Below are positions 60,624-64,000 of a stretch of 64,000 nt of DNA, in pieces (position 1 is the stretch's first letter; every line of letters begins with the position of its first letter). A program made the position numbers and the translations under genes. The stretch lies in assembly GCA_009692685.1 (NCBI GenBank), contig SHYS01000002.1:186001-250000 (forward strand), in the 5' to 3' direction. The stretch comes from Dehalococcoidia bacterium (lineage in GTDB: Bacteria > Chloroflexota > Dehalococcoidia > UBA2979). A model generated the notes under the pieces. The model saw nothing but the letters and a program-made list of their open reading frames with translations. It was not told the DNA's origin and did no database searches.

Positions 60624-61298
60624 CTACAGCGTCAATAGCCCCCCACGCACCGCGACCGAGACCGCTTCAGCGCGCGACTGGGCTTCGAGCTTCGCCAGCA
60701 CTGCGCCCACGTGGAACTTCGCCGTGTGCTCGCTAATCCCCAGCTCGAGGGCGATCGCACGGTTCGTCAGCCCGATGGCGATCAGCGCGAGTACCTCGCG
60801 CTCTCGTTCGGTGAGCGTCGTCGCCGCTCCGTGGTCGTGCGTCTGAATCTCCAGGGCCGGGTCGATGACCTGGAGTCCGGCGGCGACAGCCCGGACGGCG
60901 GCGGCCAGCTCCTCCTCGGTGGCGTCACGACGTAGCCACCCGCGCGGCGCGGCCTGCCTTGATGGCTGGGTCGAGGTTGCTTCGAGTGGCAGGCGATCGA
61001 CGAGGAAGATCGCAGGCACCCCGCCCGATTCCGCCGCGAGCGCGAGGGAGCGCACGCTGGCCTCCAAGTCGCCTGGCGCATCCAGCAGCAGGACGTCGAT
61101 GTCGGAGAGCTGCGAGCCGTCGCTCGGGGGGCTTGCTGAGGCGCCGTCAATGACCTCGATGCCGGCGTGCGTCAGGAGCTCGCGCAACCCGGCTCGCACG
61201 GCCGGGTTGCGCGCATACACCTCGACGGCCGGGGTGCGCGCCATGACTACCTGCTCGGGCACTTCGACGTCACGCGGCCGCACCTCCAGCGCTTGCAT
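60624..61298 (-). CDS. LuxR/NarL-type response regulator
   Basis: 224 residues from ATG 61298. A receiver-like half (AVEVYARNPAVRAGLRELLTHAGIEVIDG, with DVLLLDAPGD holding the phospho-acceptor Asp) precedes a typical LuxR helix-turn-helix (LTEREREVLALIAIGLTNRAIALELGISEHTAKFHVGAVLAKL). The receiver lacks an obvious acidic pair at its start. It lies 10 bp after the HtrA-like gene, so the protease and regulator are co-expressed. Confidence 0.88.
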   Translation of the reverse strand: MQALEVRPRDVEVPEQVVMARTPAVEVYARNPAVRAGLRELLTHAGIEVIDGASASPPSDGSQLSDIDVLLLDAPGDLEASVRSLALAAESGGVPAIFLVDRLPLEATSTQPSRQAAPRGWLRRDATEEELAAAVRAVAAGLQVIDPALEIQTHDHGAATTLTEREREVLALIAIGLTNRAIALELGISEHTAKFHVGAVLAKLEAQSRAEAVSVAVRGGLLTL

Positions 61299-61308
61299 CT
61301 CTCTCAGC

Positions 61309-62214
61309 CTACGCGCGTTCGCCGAGGGTGACGGCGATCTCGCGAGGCTCACCTCCGCGCAGTACCCCGATCGCGACCTCAGCGCCCACCCGCTCTGGAC
61401 CGAGTTGGCTCTGGAGGTCTGCGGCGTCGGTGAGCGGGTGTCCCTCCATCAAGATGAGGATGTCGCCCATCAGCAGTCCGGCCTGATCGGCGGGTGTTCC
61501 CGCCTCCAGGCTCACGATCAGCAGGCCCGCTTCCTGCCCCCCGACCTTCGCTGCGAGGGCGGCCGGCAGCGCTACCGGCTGACTTCCCACGCCGAGGTAA
61601 GCTCGCCGGATCCGACCTGAAGCCAGCAGGGCCACGACGACGCCTTCGGCAGCGGCCGTCGGGATGGTGATGCCCTGGCCGGGTCCAAACCGTGACGTAT
61701 TGATTCCGAGGAGGTGACCGGCTGCATTAATGAGCGGTCCGCCCGAGAACCCCGGGAAGAAGGTCGCGTCGCTGCGCACGAAGCCATCGATTTGCCGTCC
61801 GCGTCGAGTGCGCCAGGGGCCACCAATGGCGCTCACCACCCCGAACGACGCCTGCACCGCCGCCCCCGGTCGCCCGAGCGCCAGCACAAGATTTCCGACT
61901 CGCGCGCTTGCGCCAGCCCGTATCGCCGGCGTCAGCGTGGCGCCGGGCACCCGCAGCACCGCGAGCTCCGAGCCGGGGTCGCGCCCCACCACCTGCGCCG
62001 CGACTTCGTTGCCGTCGGGGAGTCCGACGATCACCTCGTCCTCTTGCTCGAGGACGTGGTCGGCCGTGACCACCACGCCGCCCTCGGACCAGACGACGCC
62101 GGATGCGGGGATCCGTCGACGTGCCGCTACGCGCACCGTCCACGCCCCGGCCCGCTCTGCCGCGGCCGCCAGGCCCTCCGAAATCTCCTCCAGGGTGCTC
62201 TGTTCGGTCGTCAC
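61309..62214 (-). CDS. HtrA-like S1C serine protease with PDZ domain, apparently cytosolic, with Glu in place of the catalytic Asp
   Basis: 301 residues. His53 lies in VTADHVL and Ser157 in FPGFSGGPL (usual GNSGG). The position of the catalytic Asp (DLAVL in most HtrA) reads SELAVLRV, giving Glu83. A PDZ domain (about 215-300) has AGLLIVSLEAGTPADQAGLLMGD. No signal peptide or membrane helix precedes the protease, so it is probably intracellular. It may still cleave by a His-Glu-Ser set, or act as a chaperone only. Confidence 0.85.
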   Translation of the reverse strand: MTTEQSTLEEISEGLAAAAERAGAWTVRVAARRRIPASGVVWSEGGVVVTADHVLEQEDEVIVGLPDGNEVAAQVVGRDPGSELAVLRVPGATLTPAIRAGASARVGNLVLALGRPGAAVQASFGVVSAIGGPWRTRRGRQIDGFVRSDATFFPGFSGGPLINAAGHLLGINTSRFGPGQGITIPTAAAEGVVVALLASGRIRRAYLGVGSQPVALPAALAAKVGGQEAGLLIVSLEAGTPADQAGLLMGDILILMEGHPLTDAADLQSQLGPERVGAEVAIGVLRGGEPREIAVTLGERA

Positions 62215-62386
62215 TTGGGTACCTCCGTGTATCGAGTAGCTGTGTTCGTTGGTACGAGGATGGCGCGCGGCGACTGTCGATGGATCACCCGAACGGGCAG
62301 TGCCTGGCCCGTCCGAATGGCCTCTGGTTCAGCCATGTGTCTTTCTCAGTGTCAATGGTCAACAACGAAAACGTTGCCCACAAAGT

Positions 62387-62415
62387 TTGAAAACTTGGGG
62401 AACACCCTGTAACAT
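62387..62415 (+). promoter_or_regulatory. Candidate promoter of the SH3b protein gene
   Basis: TTGAAA (62387-62392) and TAACAT (62410-62415) are 17 bp apart. The -35 is overlapped by the inverted repeat AAGTTT-GA-AAACTT, and another short hairpin CAACG-AAAA-CGTTG lies just upstream, both A/T-rich in a GC-rich genome and possible regulator sites. Otherwise the 296 bp upstream of the gene show nothing. Confidence 0.55.
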
Positions 62416-62510
62416 GGCCAACGGTCGGGCGCGAGACGCTGGCCACCGAGACAAGGAGGTCTGCCGCGGCGCTCCCAGCGTGCCGTCGGTGGCTCGGTCG
62501 GAGCGTGCCG

Positions 62511-63842
62511 ATGCGTTTGTTCCCTCGCCGCCGCCTCGCAGGGCTGCGCCGCTTGCCGTTGCTGCTGGCGGCTACTGCCGCCATCCTAGCTCTCCCGCCC
62601 GCCGCCGCTTTCGGCGCGCCCCTGGGTTCCGAGGTCATCAACACCGTTGACCCCATCGATGTGCCGGTCGCCTCCAGAATCCTCGGGCTGGCTATCCAGG
62701 CTGTTGGCACCTACCAGGGCGAATGTTTCCCGTGGGTCCGGCGGCTCGTTTCGCAGGCCACCGGCGCCGCGATGGGCTCTGGCTATCGCGACGGGTACCT
62801 GAGCGCCGGAGCCGTCGAGGTGGCGCTCACCGACGCGCGGGCCGGTGACATCATCCAGCTCATCGACGATGCCGACGCGGGACGCAACGCCGACTACAAC
62901 GGCATGCACACCTCGATCGCCGTCGATGTCCTTGGTGCGGGCCGCTTCCGCGTCATCGACTCGAACCTCGGATTCGACGGCGTTGTCCGAGTTCGCGACG
63001 ACTACAACCCGATTGTGCTCGCGGCTCGCTTCGCGCGAATCAACGTTCACGTTTATCGTTTTGGCCAGCCGACCCCCGCGAGTGCCGCAGACGCGCCACG
63101 GGTCCCCACGGCGTCCTCCAACCAGCCGATCGGCAACACGACTCAGGGCGGGAGTGCCACCTCGCCTCAGCAGTCGACATCGAGCACCGCCGTCATTCGT
63201 GCGGACGGCGACTGCCTGCGGTTGCGGGCCGCCCCCAGCACCTCGGCGCCCGTCCTCACGTGCCTTGCCGATGGCAGCACGGTGACACTACGCGATGGCA
63301 CCCAGCAGGCTGATGGGGTTGCCTGGCAGGCGGTGTCCGCCGGTGGTCGCTCGGGCTGGGTCGCGTCCCAGTACCTCGTGAAGACCGGAGGAGCGCCAGC
63401 GGTTCTGCCAACGGCCCAGCCGACTCCGGCCCCGTCTGCGCCGGTAAGCACCGCACCACCCGCTGCCGCGCCACAGACGGGGAGCGGCTCGATCATCGGG
63501 GAGGTGCCTTCGGGCGGCGGCATCGCACTGGTCGTGTTCTCCGGCGGCTCTGTTGAGAGCCTGCTCGGCGTGACGAGCGAGCGTGGGTGCCACCCTGTAT
63601 CGGTCTGGGCCAGCCCCGCAGGCGGTGGCCTTGTCGGAATGATCGCCGGGGCGCCCTCCGTGGTGAACCGCGAGTGGAACGCACTCTTCCCTTCCGGCAG
63701 CCTGGGGGCGAGCACGCCGCTGCTCCTGGTCTGTCGAGGCGGACCGGTCCAGCTCGCCGCCGCTGCTCCCAGCGCCGCCGCTCCGAGCAGCGGGCCTGCG
63801 GACCGTGGCGCTGGTCCTCCCGGCCCGGCTGGCAATCAGTAG
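62511..63842 (+). CDS. Secreted CHAP-like plus SH3b domain protein
   Basis: 443 residues from ATG 62511. RRRLAGLRRLPLLLAATAAILALPPAAAFGA is a signal peptide with a cleavage-like end. A CHAP-like domain follows: GTYQGECFPWVRRL with Cys, and NGMHTSIAVDVL with His. Then a linker, an SH3b domain (RLRAAPSTSAPVLTCLADGSTVTLRDG), a Pro/Ala linker, and a C-terminal beta domain with VSVWASPAGGG. It may cut or bind peptidoglycan peptides outside the cell. Confidence 0.78.
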   Translation: MRLFPRRRLAGLRRLPLLLAATAAILALPPAAAFGAPLGSEVINTVDPIDVPVASRILGLAIQAVGTYQGECFPWVRRLVSQATGAAMGSGYRDGYLSAGAVEVALTDARAGDIIQLIDDADAGRNADYNGMHTSIAVDVLGAGRFRVIDSNLGFDGVVRVRDDYNPIVLAARFARINVHVYRFGQPTPASAADAPRVPTASSNQPIGNTTQGGSATSPQQSTSSTAVIRADGDCLRLRAAPSTSAPVLTCLADGSTVTLRDGTQQADGVAWQAVSAGGRSGWVASQYLVKTGGAPAVLPTAQPTPAPSAPVSTAPPAAAPQTGSGSIIGEVPSGGGIALVVFSGGSVESLLGVTSERGCHPVSVWASPAGGGLVGMIAGAPSVVNREWNALFPSGSLGASTPLLLVCRGGPVQLAAAAPSAAAPSSGPADRGAGPPGPAGNQ

Positions 63843-63902
63843 TACCGTTTTTCGAGGCGACCACTCTCCCGCTCGAACTTCGGCGGCTGGTACTCTCGGT
63901 GC

Positions 63903-64000
63903 ATGCTGGTCAACTGCGGCACCGTCGAAGAGGGCGCGATTGTGGCGCCTGCCACGCTGACGCGTCTCTGGACGCCGGGCGACATGGTGCTGGGCATCAT
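63903..64000 (+). CDS. Start of a coding frame running off the right edge
   Basis: ATG 63903 opens MLVNCGTVEEGAIVAPATLT and continues in frame to the window end. The text looks coding, but no ribosome site is seen and 32 codons are too few to name a family. Confidence 0.4.
   Translation, partial: MLVNCGTVEEGAIVAPATLTRLWTPGDMVLGI

Overview
The window is a roughly two-thirds GC, densely coded bacterial chromosome segment with no phage, IS or CRISPR content. Several features point to Chloroflexota, possibly a Dehalococcoidia-like heterotroph: a T-box-controlled trp operon, remA next to gmk, thyX in place of thyA, a NuoG/NuoI pair, a CoxMSL-type molybdenum hydroxylase, MaoC-type hydratases and CaiB-type CoA-transferases. 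This placement is an inference from gene content, not a phylogeny.

Layout. 1-9.9 kb: a truncated esterase, an MFS exporter with a disordered N-terminus, a two-gene MaoC hydratase, a DDAH-like gene broken by an amber codon, a tiny histone-H1-like protein, a LOG-family protein, tRNA-Leu, a pyrE/2-hydroxyacid dehydrogenase/DinB operon, a rhodanese, and a PAS-GAF-HisKA-receiver protein that lacks a kinase ATPase domain. 10-20 kb: LON-domain and small membrane proteins, a NuoI-NuoG redox pair, then a molybdenum hydroxylase operon (FAD, 2Fe-2S and Mo subunits) with a MocA-like cytidylyltransferase and an IscU-like scaffold. 20-27 kb: MidA, YjbQ, PlsY, aquaporin, fluoride channel, dUTPase, polyferredoxin and endonuclease IV. 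The aquaporin 3' end is copied as a perfect 65-bp inverted repeat. 27-40 kb: two more MFS transporters with very long disordered C-terminal tails ending in an extra membrane helix, CoA-transferases, ThyX, FabF, a phosphodiesterase, and CoA-transferase and glycerophosphodiesterase genes that are both interrupted.

40.5-48 kb: a complete minus-strand trp operon trpE-(NUDIX/DinB)-trpG-D-C-F-B, lacking trpA at this locus, behind a T-box leader with an intrinsic terminator and a plausible TGG specifier. 48-52 kb: gmk, remA, tyrA, an HD hydrolase and a site-2 protease. 52-64 kb: a secreted beta-propeller plus lytic-transglycosylase-like pair, a membrane-fused spermidine-synthase-like protein, tRNA-Arg, a FapA/DUF342 protein split by two homopolymer frameshifts, a CtaG-like protein, a LuxR regulator, an HtrA-like protease, and an SH3b-containing secreted protein.

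The most unusual points are: (i) three MFS transporters of different subfamilies that share short Tyr-Met/Leu motifs in disordered tails, two of which end in a C-terminal membrane anchor; (ii) an extreme excess of the hexamer CCTCGA/TCGAGG, about one per 100-150 bp in two hand-counted stretches; (iii) four genes interrupted by nonsense codons or by indels in or beside G/C homopolymers; (iv) the 65-bp inverted duplication; (v) the kinase-less hybrid sensor.
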